From assembly GCA_902495305.1 (NCBI GenBank), contig CABUWG010000002.1, forward strand, positions 13,314-77,313: a stretch of DNA of 64,000 bases. Direction: 5' to 3'. Under the pieces are notes generated by a model. It ran no database searches and was not told the DNA's origin. It saw nothing but the letters and a program-made list of their open reading frames with translations. The translations under genes and the position numbers were made by a program. Of the stretch, positions 20,027-28,637 are shown piece after piece. Within the stretch, counting starts at the first letter, position 1. Every line of letters starts with the position of its first letter. This DNA comes from an uncultured Pseudomonadota bacterium. Its GTDB lineage: Bacteria; Pseudomonadota; Alphaproteobacteria; RF32; CAG-239.

Positions 20027-20914
20027 TTAAACCAGAATATTGTCCAAAACCTGCCGGCAATAAGCCCGCAAATCCGGATTTTTCATCAGGCTCAGCTTGA
20101 GATTGGATTTAGCCAGTTCTTCATTGCAGCCGCAGTCAAAACGCATGGCATCACATAACACGCCCGTCAGCTTCATACCACGCACGGCAGCCAACCCCAT
20201 AGCGTCAGCCAAATTAATTTCACCATTATTGCCTTTTCTGACCTCAGGCAAAATGTCCATAATCTCATTCGGCAGAATATACGGCCCCATACTGGCATAA
20301 TTGGACGGAACATCTTCCAAAGCCGGCTTTTCGATTTTTCCTTTGGCATGCACAATCCGCCCGTCGCGCACGGCACCGATAAGAGCCCCGTAACGAACCA
20401 TTTGCTCACGCGGAAATTCCATAATATTTTCAACCATACCGCCAAATTCCTCATAAACATCCAGCAGCTGCGCCAAAATGCCCTTACCATGCATACTGAC
20501 ATAAACGTCGTCCGGCCACATCACAACAAAATCGCGCTTACCGACAATCTCTTTTGCCATCAATACGGCATGACCGTTTCCTTTAGGTTCGGCCTGCTCG
20601 GCAAAAGAAAATTTCATCCCTTTCGGAATAATATCTTCAATAGCTTTAAGCAAATCTAACTTTCCTTTCTGGCGCAAATGGTTTTCCAGCCAGGGATAAG
20701 AAGAAAAATGGGTTTCAAATAAATGTTTGCAGGATTGATCACTGTAAATGAAGACGACTTCATTGATTCCAATCTCGGCACAAGCATCAACGGCATATTG
20801 AATAATCGGCTTGCCGTTCAGCGTCAAAAAACCTTTATGCAAAGCTTTTGTCGCAGGCAGATTACGGGTTGACAGACCAGCCACGGGCAGAATACAAACT
20901 TCAGGTTTGCGCAT
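20027..20914 (-). CDS. galU: UTP-glucose-1-phosphate uridylyltransferase
   Basis: GalU makes UDP-glucose for envelope polysaccharides. The 295-residue protein carries a nucleotidyltransferase signature (LPVAGLSTRNLPATKAL) in which the usual GxGTR reads GLSTR, then KPIIQYAVDACAEIGI, and the later EPKGNGHAVL and MWPDDVYV metal-binding segments. GAGGAG precedes the ATG. It is a single-gene unit between its promoter and a shared terminator. The substituted glycine makes it a slightly divergent member; another sugar-nucleotide specificity is possible. Confidence 0.88.
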   Translation of the reverse strand: MRKPEVCILPVAGLSTRNLPATKALHKGFLTLNGKPIIQYAVDACAEIGINEVVFIYSDQSCKHLFETHFSSYPWLENHLRQKGKLDLLKAIEDIIPKGMKFSFAEQAEPKGNGHAVLMAKEIVGKRDFVVMWPDDVYVSMHGKGILAQLLDVYEEFGGMVENIMEFPREQMVRYGALIGAVRDGRIVHAKGKIEKPALEDVPSNYASMGPYILPNEIMDILPEVRKGNNGEINLADAMGLAAVRGMKLTGVLCDAMRFDCGCNEELAKSNLKLSLMKNPDLRAYCRQVLDNILV

Positions 20915-20952
20915 AATTTTCTCCTCATAATAATGTTAAATTATATGAAAAA

Positions 20953-20980
20953 AATATAACACAAAAAAACGTTTCGACAA
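20953..20980 (-). promoter_or_regulatory. Possible galU promoter
   Basis: TTGTCG, 16 bp, TATATT on the minus strand, about 40 bp before the galU start. Confidence 0.4.
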
Positions 20981-20995
20981 GCCTTATTTGCAGGT

Positions 20996-23900
20996 TTATT
21001 TTTTCCGGATGACGCCACTGGCTTTTGTAATTGTACCGCTGGATTTTTTCAAAAAACTACCTTCTTGTTTTTGTGGAATATCTTCAGATTTCCGATCCTC
21101 CCGCACCACCACGTTTTGTGCTTTTTTCTTAGTGGAAAAATCCAAAATCTTAATATGCTCTTTTTTTTTCAACGCCTCTGCTTTTTCAATATCCGCAATA
21201 TCCCGGACAACTGTCCGCGTAAGCTTCTTGCCGTCTTCTTTAACAGAAATTTTGCCAATATTCTCGGCAACTTTCCGCTTGATTTCGGCTTCGCGTTTTG
21301 CCTTGTTAAAGCTCTCCTCCGCCCCGCCGACTTCATCCTCGGTATACTTCATATAAGCCTCTGTACTCTGCCCGAGCTTCATCAGGTCATTTTCCATTTG
21401 TCCAACGGTTTTTGCCATATTTTGCAAATACTCGTTAAGCTTTGCCGGCTCATCTGTCGCCTTCATCTTCAGATACTCCTGCGAAACCTGCTCATGGCTT
21501 TCCACAACCTTAACCAGAAGGTCATTCACCTCTTTCTGAAAAGCCGCGACCTTCTCATCTTTTTCCATATTATAATCCGTTGTAATCCGGCTCAGCCTTT
21601 TGGTCAATTCGGCATCTTTATCCCGAAAAGCCTGACCGTTATTTTGCGCCTGCTGCTGCATCTCCGTCGCGTGGTCGTAATGCTGCCCGATCTGATACTT
21701 CAAATCCTCGACATGATACTGCAAGACGCGTGTCCGAAAATCGTTCAGCTTGCCAATCACGGCCTCAAGCTTTGTCTTGGCCTGATTAATAACGCTTTCG
21801 TCATACTTCGGCGTCAGCGCCAAAGTCGAAACCTCGGCCATTGCTTTTTTAATATCCTCGCTTTCCGCCTTCATATTTTTATAATTTTCTATAACTTCCG
21901 GCTTTTTGGCCTGCTCGGAAAAATTATCGTAATCCCGGCTGATTTTATAATAATTGCCTTCAAACAATTTCAGCATATCCTGCTGTTGCTGCATTTTTTC
22001 TTTCAATGCTTCCATAATGGCCTGTTCTTTGGCGCGGCGTGCTTCGGCAATTTTGTTCTGCTCCGCATCATACAAATCCGTCAGCGGCTTCAAATTCAAT
22101 TCCAAAACCGGATCGCTCAGCGAACCGGCCCAGGAAAAACCAAAGGCCGGCAAATCCGACGGTTCGGCAATTTTAATGTCAAATTTTGAAGAGCCTTCCC
22201 AGTCTGACAAATTTCCCGAAGTCTTAAGCCTGATAGAAAAATCAGTTCCGGCAAAATTAATGTCTTTGCCCTCAAAGTTGCCGTTTTTAAAATAAAGTGT
22301 TCCGCTGACTTTTTTAAAAGGCGTCGTACCGCTCTCCAAATTCTGCTTGACCAGACCGGCCAATCCCTCCGACAATTTCCTCAGCTGCAAATCTTTAATA
22401 ATCGGAGCAATCCGCCAGCCGCGAAAATGCGTATTGACAATCTCAAAACTGGCATCGCCGTTCAAACCGGACAACATTGCGGCCGCCGATTCCGCCGGCG
22501 CGTCAACCACAAATTTTCCGCTGATAAGCCCGTCTTCAAAACCATATTTCTGCCCGATGCTGTCAACATTTTCCAAAGCCAGATTCCGCACGGTAAAATC
22601 TGCGGCAATGGTCGGCGACGTTGCCGTTGCAAGCTTAATCCCGCCTGAAATTCCGGCATTTTTATAAGTCGTTTGAATTTGGTCAAAATTCAAATTGCCC
22701 ATGTCAAAAACCACTCTGCCCTGCAGATTGTCAAAATTATTTTTGCGATAAATAAACTTGCCGACATCAAGCGCCATATTCAAATCAAAACGATTATAAA
22801 ACTCATAATCTATTTTTGCCGTACTCGGCTGAGGCTTTGCCCACAGCGCCGCCTTTGAATTGCCCGTCTTCAAAAAGGCCTGCTGCTGCCCGCCTGCCGG
22901 CTTAACGTTACTGCCGTAAAAATAGCGCTCGAATTCCAGTTGGTTAATCTTCAGGCTGCCGCTGACTTTCGGCCGTCCCTGAGAATTGTCATAAAAAAGG
23001 CTGCCATTGAAAACATCTTGTCCGACCGTAGCCTTTCCGGCACTGATGTTCAAATTGTTTTTTCCTGCCTCAATCTGGCTCTCCAGAGAGAAAACGCCCA
23101 GAGAATATACGTTCGGTTTATAATTGACACCCCAATCGTTAAGCATCTGCACAAAATCAGGATTCTTCAGATTAACCTGCCCGCTAAACAGCTTTTGTTC
23201 ATCATTTCTGTTAACCGTACCGTTAACAGAACCTTCGGTCTTTTCCAGTTTAAAACTGCTTTGCAGCGCAAACTGCTCCAGATTCCCGCTAAGAGCGCCT
23301 TTGGCAGAAAAATTCTTCATAATCTCCGGATTAAATCCGGAAACGGCCGGTTCCAGCTTGTTCAGCGGAGAAGCCAAATTCTGAGTGGAAAAATCAAAAT
23401 TAACCCCGTCAAATACCAGCGTCTGCCCGCCAAAACCGCTGAACTTGCCGTTCAAGCTCAGCTTTGAATTCAGCATACTGCCGATATCAAGGCTGCTCAC
23501 ATTCAAAACCCCGCCAATCAAATCGCCGTTAAACTGGACGGCCTCAAACGGCACGCCGCCGTAAATCAGCAAACCGGCTTTGCTCATAAACCTGATTTCA
23601 TAATCATTATAAGCCGCCAGCTTATCCATAAGATATTTCAGCCTTTTATCCGGCGAAGCAGCAGCCTGTTCCGTCGGCAACGGCGCCAGATAATTATCCA
23701 GACTGACGCTGTCAGCCTCCAGAATTGCAAAAATCTGTTTTTTGCCGCCTTTTAACGCACCGCCCAAACTGCCTTTAATCACGCTGTTGTCAAAAGAGAC
23801 TTCCATCGGCGAAATTTTGAGCTGCGAACCGTTGCCCGCAATACTAGCCTGAGCCGAGAATTTCTTATACGTCGATGCCGCCCTGACCTCCGGCTTAAAA

Positions 23901-25228
23901 CCAAGCCAGTCTAATGTCATATCCAGATTTTCCGTCACCGTATTAACATCAAAACGGTAAGTCAAAATCTTTTCCTTATCCGGAAAAATCTCCCCTTTTG
24001 TCTGCAGAGATGTCTCCCCCGGCAAAATCATGTTAAAACGGTTAATATGAACTTTTTCGGGAACAATATCAAAACTCAAATCCAGATTTTTGATATTTTG
24101 CTGCCGGTACTTCCCTTTAACGGCTTTAATATCGCCAATCACATCCCAGGCAAAATCCGGCTCAAATTTCTCTCCCTTAAAATACTTTCCGCCATATTCC
24201 CGTGCAAAAGCTTCGGCCAAATCCAAATCAACGTCCGTCATATTGAAAGCCATTTCAATCTTCCGGCGTTCTTCTTTATCTTTCTGTGTCCAGTCGGTCA
24301 CCTCCTCCGGCCGCGGAACAATAATATTTCCGGCCGCCGCCGTCTGCCCGTATTTCATGACCAGATCGCTCAACTCCAGCTTGGTCTTGTCAATTGTAAT
24401 CGCCGTCGAAACCGACAGCGGCAAATCATATTTCTTGTCCAGCTTAAAATCTTTGCTATTGGCATTAAGGTACTCCGCCAGCTTTTGCGTATCAAAAATC
24501 AGGCTGCCTTTCAGGCTCTCGTTTTTGAATAAGACCGACCCGTCAAAACGATAAATCGTCCCGAGCTGCGGATTATTAAACACAAAATTCAGCGTTGTGT
24601 TAAAATCGTCAGACAAACGCCCCATTTCAAGAGAAAAACCCTCCGGCATGTTGTTCTTGACAAAGCTGCCGTCAATTTTATAAGGCCCGAACAATGTCTG
24701 GGCAATCACCTCGGCATTCAGGTCGGTAAATTTCCAGTCAATATCCCGAAGCTTGTCAATATAATCAATCTCGGCGTTTTCCAGCGTCACGCTTTCCAAA
24801 GTCACCGGCGTATCCTGCAAATCCTGCTTTTGCTGCGGCGTAAGGTCGGATTTCCAGTTTTTTGTGCCGTCTTCAAAAACCTCAATCCGCAGAACCGGAT
24901 TCGTCACCGACATCCGCGTCACCTTAAACTCGCCTTTAATAAACGGAACCAGATCAAGGCGTGCCGACATCTTGGCCGCACTCGCCAACGGCTCCGTAAT
25001 TTTCTTGTCCTGACTGAAAACCTTAATATCCTCAACCAACAGCTTGGGAGACGGAAAAATAGACAGCGACAACGGTCCGTTAATCACCACGTTTTTTCCG
25101 GTTTTCTGAGATATTTCGGCCGCAATACGATTTTTGTGCTCGTTCCAGTCAATTGAGGTAATATAAAAAAAACCTCCGGCAATCACCAGCAGCAAAACGC
25201 CTGTACCGATCAGCCACCATTTTCTCAC
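20996..25228 (-). CDS. Giant AsmA-family protein with C-terminal coiled coil
   Basis: AsmA-like proteins are inner-membrane anchored, largely beta-structured and bridge the periplasm, with roles in phospholipid transport or outer-membrane assembly. The 1410-residue protein has an N-terminal membrane helix (about 5-25) followed by the AsmA start (RIAAEISQKTGKNVVINGPL, then FPSPKLLVED). Beta-rich repeats run to about 1065, including a C-terminal AsmA motif region (LNGDASFEIVNTHFRG). The last roughly 340 residues are highly charged and helical, with a predicted coiled coil and a basic end. The start is GTG with AAGGAG 8 nt before it. It appears to be a single-gene unit. The coiled-coil tail is not part of the usual family layout. 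Confidence 0.85.
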   Translation of the reverse strand: MRKWWLIGTGVLLLVIAGGFFYITSIDWNEHKNRIAAEISQKTGKNVVINGPLSLSIFPSPKLLVEDIKVFSQDKKITEPLASAAKMSARLDLVPFIKGEFKVTRMSVTNPVLRIEVFEDGTKNWKSDLTPQQKQDLQDTPVTLESVTLENAEIDYIDKLRDIDWKFTDLNAEVIAQTLFGPYKIDGSFVKNNMPEGFSLEMGRLSDDFNTTLNFVFNNPQLGTIYRFDGSVLFKNESLKGSLIFDTQKLAEYLNANSKDFKLDKKYDLPLSVSTAITIDKTKLELSDLVMKYGQTAAAGNIIVPRPEEVTDWTQKDKEERRKIEMAFNMTDVDLDLAEAFAREYGGKYFKGEKFEPDFAWDVIGDIKAVKGKYRQQNIKNLDLSFDIVPEKVHINRFNMILPGETSLQTKGEIFPDKEKILTYRFDVNTVTENLDMTLDWLGFKPEVRAASTYKKFSAQASIAGNGSQLKISPMEVSFDNSVIKGSLGGALKGGKKQIFAILEADSVSLDNYLAPLPTEQAAASPDKRLKYLMDKLAAYNDYEIRFMSKAGLLIYGGVPFEAVQFNGDLIGGVLNVSSLDIGSMLNSKLSLNGKFSGFGGQTLVFDGVNFDFSTQNLASPLNKLEPAVSGFNPEIMKNFSAKGALSGNLEQFALQSSFKLEKTEGSVNGTVNRNDEQKLFSGQVNLKNPDFVQMLNDWGVNYKPNVYSLGVFSLESQIEAGKNNLNISAGKATVGQDVFNGSLFYDNSQGRPKVSGSLKINQLEFERYFYGSNVKPAGGQQQAFLKTGNSKAALWAKPQPSTAKIDYEFYNRFDLNMALDVGKFIYRKNNFDNLQGRVVFDMGNLNFDQIQTTYKNAGISGGIKLATATSPTIAADFTVRNLALENVDSIGQKYGFEDGLISGKFVVDAPAESAAAMLSGLNGDASFEIVNTHFRGWRIAPIIKDLQLRKLSEGLAGLVKQNLESGTTPFKKVSGTLYFKNGNFEGKDINFAGTDFSIRLKTSGNLSDWEGSSKFDIKIAEPSDLPAFGFSWAGSLSDPVLELNLKPLTDLYDAEQNKIAEARRAKEQAIMEALKEKMQQQQDMLKLFEGNYYKISRDYDNFSEQAKKPEVIENYKNMKAESEDIKKAMAEVSTLALTPKYDESVINQAKTKLEAVIGKLNDFRTRVLQYHVEDLKYQIGQHYDHATEMQQQAQNNGQAFRDKDAELTKRLSRITTDYNMEKDEKVAAFQKEVNDLLVKVVESHEQVSQEYLKMKATDEPAKLNEYLQNMAKTVGQMENDLMKLGQSTEAYMKYTEDEVGGAEESFNKAKREAEIKRKVAENIGKISVKEDGKKLTRTVVRDIADIEKAEALKKKEHIKILDFSTKKKAQNVVVREDRKSEDIPQKQEGSFLKKSSGTITKASGVIRKK

Positions 25229-25331
25229 GTCCGTTTTCTCCTTTTAAAGCACAAAAATCTTTCTGATAAGACAATTTTAATTATCTTATTTTAACATGCA
25301 AGTATTAATAAAACTTTTAAGGCCGAGTAAG

Positions 25332-25733
25332 ATGACACAAACAGAAGAACTCTTTGCCGCGGCGCACAATATCCGCCGGCGCGCTTATGCCCCCTATTCA
25401 AACTTTGCCGTCGGTGCCGCCGCTCTCGGCAGCAATGGCAAAATTTATGCCGGCGCCAATGTCGAAAACATCTCCTATCCCTGCGGCACCTGCGCCGAAC
25501 AGTCTGCCATTGCCCAAATGATTGGCGACGGCTGCCGCGAGATTGCCGAAATTCTGATTATTGCCGACACCGCCGAACCGATAACGCCCTGCGGCGCCTG
25601 CCTGCAACGCATAAAAGAATTTGCCGGCGCACAAACCGTTGTTCATCTGGCTAACCTGAACGGCATTATCAGCAGCCTGAATTTTAATGATTTTCTGCCT
25701 CTGGCCTTTAACAATAAGGAAGTAAAAAAATGA
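25332..25733 (+). CDS. cdd: Cytidine deaminase
   Basis: The enzyme deaminates cytidine and deoxycytidine to uridine forms. From the ATG at 25332 it has 133 residues, the usual length; an in-frame start at 25296 would add 12 unconserved residues. The zinc site is complete: C54-A-E56 and PCGAC with C87 and C90. It starts the nucleoside salvage operon cdd-punA-deoC-deoA and overlaps punA by 4 bp (ATGA). Confidence 0.93.
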   Translation: MTQTEELFAAAHNIRRRAYAPYSNFAVGAAALGSNGKIYAGANVENISYPCGTCAEQSAIAQMIGDGCREIAEILIIADTAEPITPCGACLQRIKEFAGAQTVVHLANLNGIISSLNFNDFLPLAFNNKEVKK

Positions 25734-26539
25734 TAAAAGACATTGCCGGCCAAATCCGCCAAAAAATTTCCGGTCACAACCCGCAAACAGCCATTATTCT
25801 CGGCAGCGGGCTGGGCAGCCTCGGTGATGCTGTCTGTAATCCGGTTTATGTGGAATACAAAGACATTTCAGGCTTTCCGCAAAGCACCGTCAGCGGCCAT
25901 CAGGGACGTCTGATTGCCGGCACCTTGGAAGGGACGGAAGTCTTATGCCTGCAGGGGCGTTTCCACTTATACGAAGGACACCGGCCGCAGGTCATCAATA
26001 GCGTTATCAAAACATTGCAGGAACTCGGTATCAGACGCCTGATCGTCACCAATGCCGCCGGTTCGCTGACGCCTGATTTTCAGCCCGGAACAATCATGCT
26101 GATAAAAGACCACATCAATCTGAGCGGAACCAACCCGTTAATCGGCCCGAACGATGACGCTTATGGCCCGCGTTTTCCCGATATGAGCAACGCTTATACT
26201 GCCGCACTGCGGACGAGAATGAAGCAAATCGCCCAAGAACAGAAAATTCCGTTAGCCGAAGGCGTATATATGATGGTGACCGGCCCCAATTTTGAAACCG
26301 CCGCCGAAATCCGCGCCTTTCGTATTCTCGGCGCCGATGCGATCGGTATGTCGACCGTACCGGAAGTCATCTGTGCCGTCCATTCCGGCATGGAAGTTCT
26401 GGGGCTGTCCGTCTTAACCAATATGGGCACCGGATTGCGGACCGGCAGCCAGAGCCATGCCGAAACGCTGGCTCAGGGAGAAAAGGCTTCCGCTGACCTG
26501 CAAAAACTGGTCAAAGCCTTTTTAAAACAGGAGAAATAA
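25730..26539 (+). CDS. punA: Purine nucleoside phosphorylase (trimeric, class II)
   Basis: It splits inosine and guanosine (and deoxy forms) to base and (deoxy)ribose-1-phosphate. The 269-residue size and the motifs GSGLGSLG (phosphate loop), VSGHQGRL, GRFHLYEGH, TNAAGSL, GPNFETAAEIRAF and MSTVPE are those of the trimeric PNP family, not of hexameric DeoD. It is coupled to cdd by ATGA and lies 1 bp before deoC. Confidence 0.95.
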   Translation: MIKDIAGQIRQKISGHNPQTAIILGSGLGSLGDAVCNPVYVEYKDISGFPQSTVSGHQGRLIAGTLEGTEVLCLQGRFHLYEGHRPQVINSVIKTLQELGIRRLIVTNAAGSLTPDFQPGTIMLIKDHINLSGTNPLIGPNDDAYGPRFPDMSNAYTAALRTRMKQIAQEQKIPLAEGVYMMVTGPNFETAAEIRAFRILGADAIGMSTVPEVICAVHSGMEVLGLSVLTNMGTGLRTGSQSHAETLAQGEKASADLQKLVKAFLKQEK

Positions 26540-26540
26540 T

Positions 26541-27278
26541 ATGGATGACGTAACCGCCGCCGAAACTTTAATCCAATGTCTGGATTTGACGTCACTCAAC
26601 AGTACGGACACTTCCGAAAACATTATTGACCTTTGCCGCAAAGCCCAGACGCCTTACGGCAACGTTGCCGCCATCTGCGTTTATCCGCAGTTTGTCGGCA
26701 TTGCCAAAGAACACCTGCGCCATACCAATATCAAGGTTGCAACCGTCATTAATTTTCCCGACGGCAGCCTTGAACTGGAAAGAACCCAAAGTGCCATAAC
26801 CACCGCCGTTGTCAAAGGTGCCGATGAGATTGACCTCGTCTTTCCGTATAAACAGTTTCTGGAAGGCAAAAAAAATGAATGCGGCCTTTTCATTAAACAG
26901 GTCAAAGAACATCTCGGCAAAAAAACACTTCTCAAAGTGATTCTTGAAACCGGAGAACTGGTACATGCCGCTGCCATCGCCGAAGCCACAAAATTATGCG
27001 TTCAAAACGGGGCGGATTTCATCAAAACCTCTACCGGCAAGACCAAAATTTCCGCCACGCCGGAAGCGGCTAACATCATCTTGGAAACGATTGCCGCCGG
27101 CCGCAAAAATGCCGGCTTCAAAGCCAGCGGCGGCATAAAAACCATTGATGATGCCAAGAAATATCTGGTGCTGGCCGTCGCCGTTATGGGCGGAAAATGG
27201 GTCACTCCCAAAAATTTTCGTATCGGCGCCAGTTCTCTGCTGGATAATCTGATAGAAGTCATTAATCGGGGATATTAA
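26541..27278 (+). CDS. deoC: Deoxyribose-phosphate aldolase
   Basis: DeoC cleaves deoxyribose-5-phosphate to glyceraldehyde-3-phosphate and acetaldehyde, the last step of deoxynucleoside breakdown. The 245-residue TIM-barrel protein has the Schiff-base lysine in DFIKTSTGK and the second lysine in GFKASGGIKT, with DEIDLVFPYK earlier. It lies between punA and deoA with 1-bp gaps. A phosphopentomutase (deoB), needed to feed it, is not in this operon. Confidence 0.95.
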   Translation: MDDVTAAETLIQCLDLTSLNSTDTSENIIDLCRKAQTPYGNVAAICVYPQFVGIAKEHLRHTNIKVATVINFPDGSLELERTQSAITTAVVKGADEIDLVFPYKQFLEGKKNECGLFIKQVKEHLGKKTLLKVILETGELVHAAAIAEATKLCVQNGADFIKTSTGKTKISATPEAANIILETIAAGRKNAGFKASGGIKTIDDAKKYLVLAVAVMGGKWVTPKNFRIGASSLLDNLIEVINRGY

Positions 27279-27279
27279 A

Positions 27280-28587
27280 ATGCTGCCACAAGAAATCATT
27301 CGCAAAAAACGCAACCGCCAAACTTTAACCGCGGAAGAAATCAGCTTTTTCATCAAAGGCGTCACATCCGGAGAAATTGCGGACTGCCAAACCGCGGCAT
27401 TGACCATGGCCATCTTTCTCAACGGCCTTTCCAAAGAAGAAATCACATCATTAACATTAAACATGCGTGATTCCGGCAATGTTTTAAGCTGGAATTTAAA
27501 CGGGCCGGTCGTAGACAAACATTCTTCCGGCGGCGTCGGAGATAAAGTCAGCCTGATGCTGGCTCCGCTGATTGCATCCTGCGGCGGCTATGTCCCGATG
27601 ATCTCCGGCCGCGGCCTCGGCCACACCGGCGGCACGCTCGACAAATTCGATTCTATCCCCGGATATAAGACCGTTCCCGATAATGACCTGTTCAAAAAAA
27701 CCGTCAGGGAAGTCGGCTGCGCCATCATCGGCCAAACCGGAAATTTGGCACCGGCTGACAAAAAAATATATGCCATTCGCGACGTCTGCGGCACGGTTGA
27801 ATCCATCCCGCTGATTACCGCTTCGATTCTTTCCAAAAAACTCGCTGCCGGACTGGAATATCTGGTCATGGATCTCAAATGCGGCAACGGCGCTTTCATG
27901 CCTTCGCTTGAAGACGGCAAAAATCTGGCGCGTTCCATTGTTGATGTCGCCAACCATGCCGGTACCAAAACTTCCGCCCTGCTGACAGATATGAATCAGG
28001 TTCTCGGCCATACCGTCGGCAATGCCTTGGAAATGGCTGAAGCCGTAGAATATCTGCAAGGCAAAAACATAGATTCGCGTCTGCACCAGATAACCATGGG
28101 CCTATGCGCCGAACTTCTGACAAACGCCGGACTGGCTGCCGGCACGGAAGATGCCCGTGCCAAACTGGAAAAAGCCCTTTCCTCGGGCAAAGCCTTGGAA
28201 ATCTTTGCCCGCATGGTCACAGCTTTAGGCGGGCCGGCTGATTTTACGGAAAAATATTCATCTTATCTGCCACAGGCTGCAATTGTCCGTCCGGTGTTTG
28301 CACCAACAGCAGGCTATGTGCAGAGTATGAACACACGCAATATCGGCTTGAGCATTATTGAATTAAAAGGCGGACGCACTCATCCTGATCAAAAACTGGA
28401 TTATGCCACCGGCTTCAGTGCCTTTTGCCAAATCGGCGATTATATTGACGCCCAAAAGCCGCTGGTCTTTATCCATGCCCAAACCGAAGATCAATTCAAC
28501 CGCGCACGGGAAGATTTGCTGAAGAATATCCAAATCGGAGAAAACGCACCGGCAATAACCGATCCGATCATTGAAAAAATATCTTAA
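27280..28587 (+). CDS. deoA: Thymidine phosphorylase
   Basis: DeoA releases thymine or uracil from deoxynucleosides with phosphate. The 435-residue protein has the family hallmarks: KHSSGGVGDKVSLML for phosphate binding, SGRGLGHTGGTLDK and the CGNGAFM loop, and an N-terminal helical dimer domain. It is the last gene of the salvage operon and is followed by a strong terminator. Confidence 0.96.
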   Translation: MLPQEIIRKKRNRQTLTAEEISFFIKGVTSGEIADCQTAALTMAIFLNGLSKEEITSLTLNMRDSGNVLSWNLNGPVVDKHSSGGVGDKVSLMLAPLIASCGGYVPMISGRGLGHTGGTLDKFDSIPGYKTVPDNDLFKKTVREVGCAIIGQTGNLAPADKKIYAIRDVCGTVESIPLITASILSKKLAAGLEYLVMDLKCGNGAFMPSLEDGKNLARSIVDVANHAGTKTSALLTDMNQVLGHTVGNALEMAEAVEYLQGKNIDSRLHQITMGLCAELLTNAGLAAGTEDARAKLEKALSSGKALEIFARMVTALGGPADFTEKYSSYLPQAAIVRPVFAPTAGYVQSMNTRNIGLSIIELKGGRTHPDQKLDYATGFSAFCQIGDYIDAQKPLVFIHAQTEDQFNRAREDLLKNIQIGENAPAITDPIIEKIS

Positions 28588-28591
28588 CCAC

Positions 28592-28624
28592 AAAAAAACC
28601 GGAGTTTCAAACTCCGGTTTTTTT
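28592..28624. terminator. Bidirectional terminator after deoA
   Basis: An ACCGGAG/CTCCGGT core extended by A/T pairs forms a near-perfect hairpin with T-runs on both strands, between convergent genes. Confidence 0.9.
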
Positions 28625-28637
28625 TGATATCTCCCGC

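Noticed and set aside
21065..22189. 374-codon plus-strand open frame
   Set aside because: Antisense to the asmA-like gene; its composition is that of a mirrored charged coiled coil.
24047..24554. Overlapping plus-strand open frames of 150-160 codons
   Set aside because: Both lie antisense to the asmA-like gene in different frames; neither has a binding site or family pattern.
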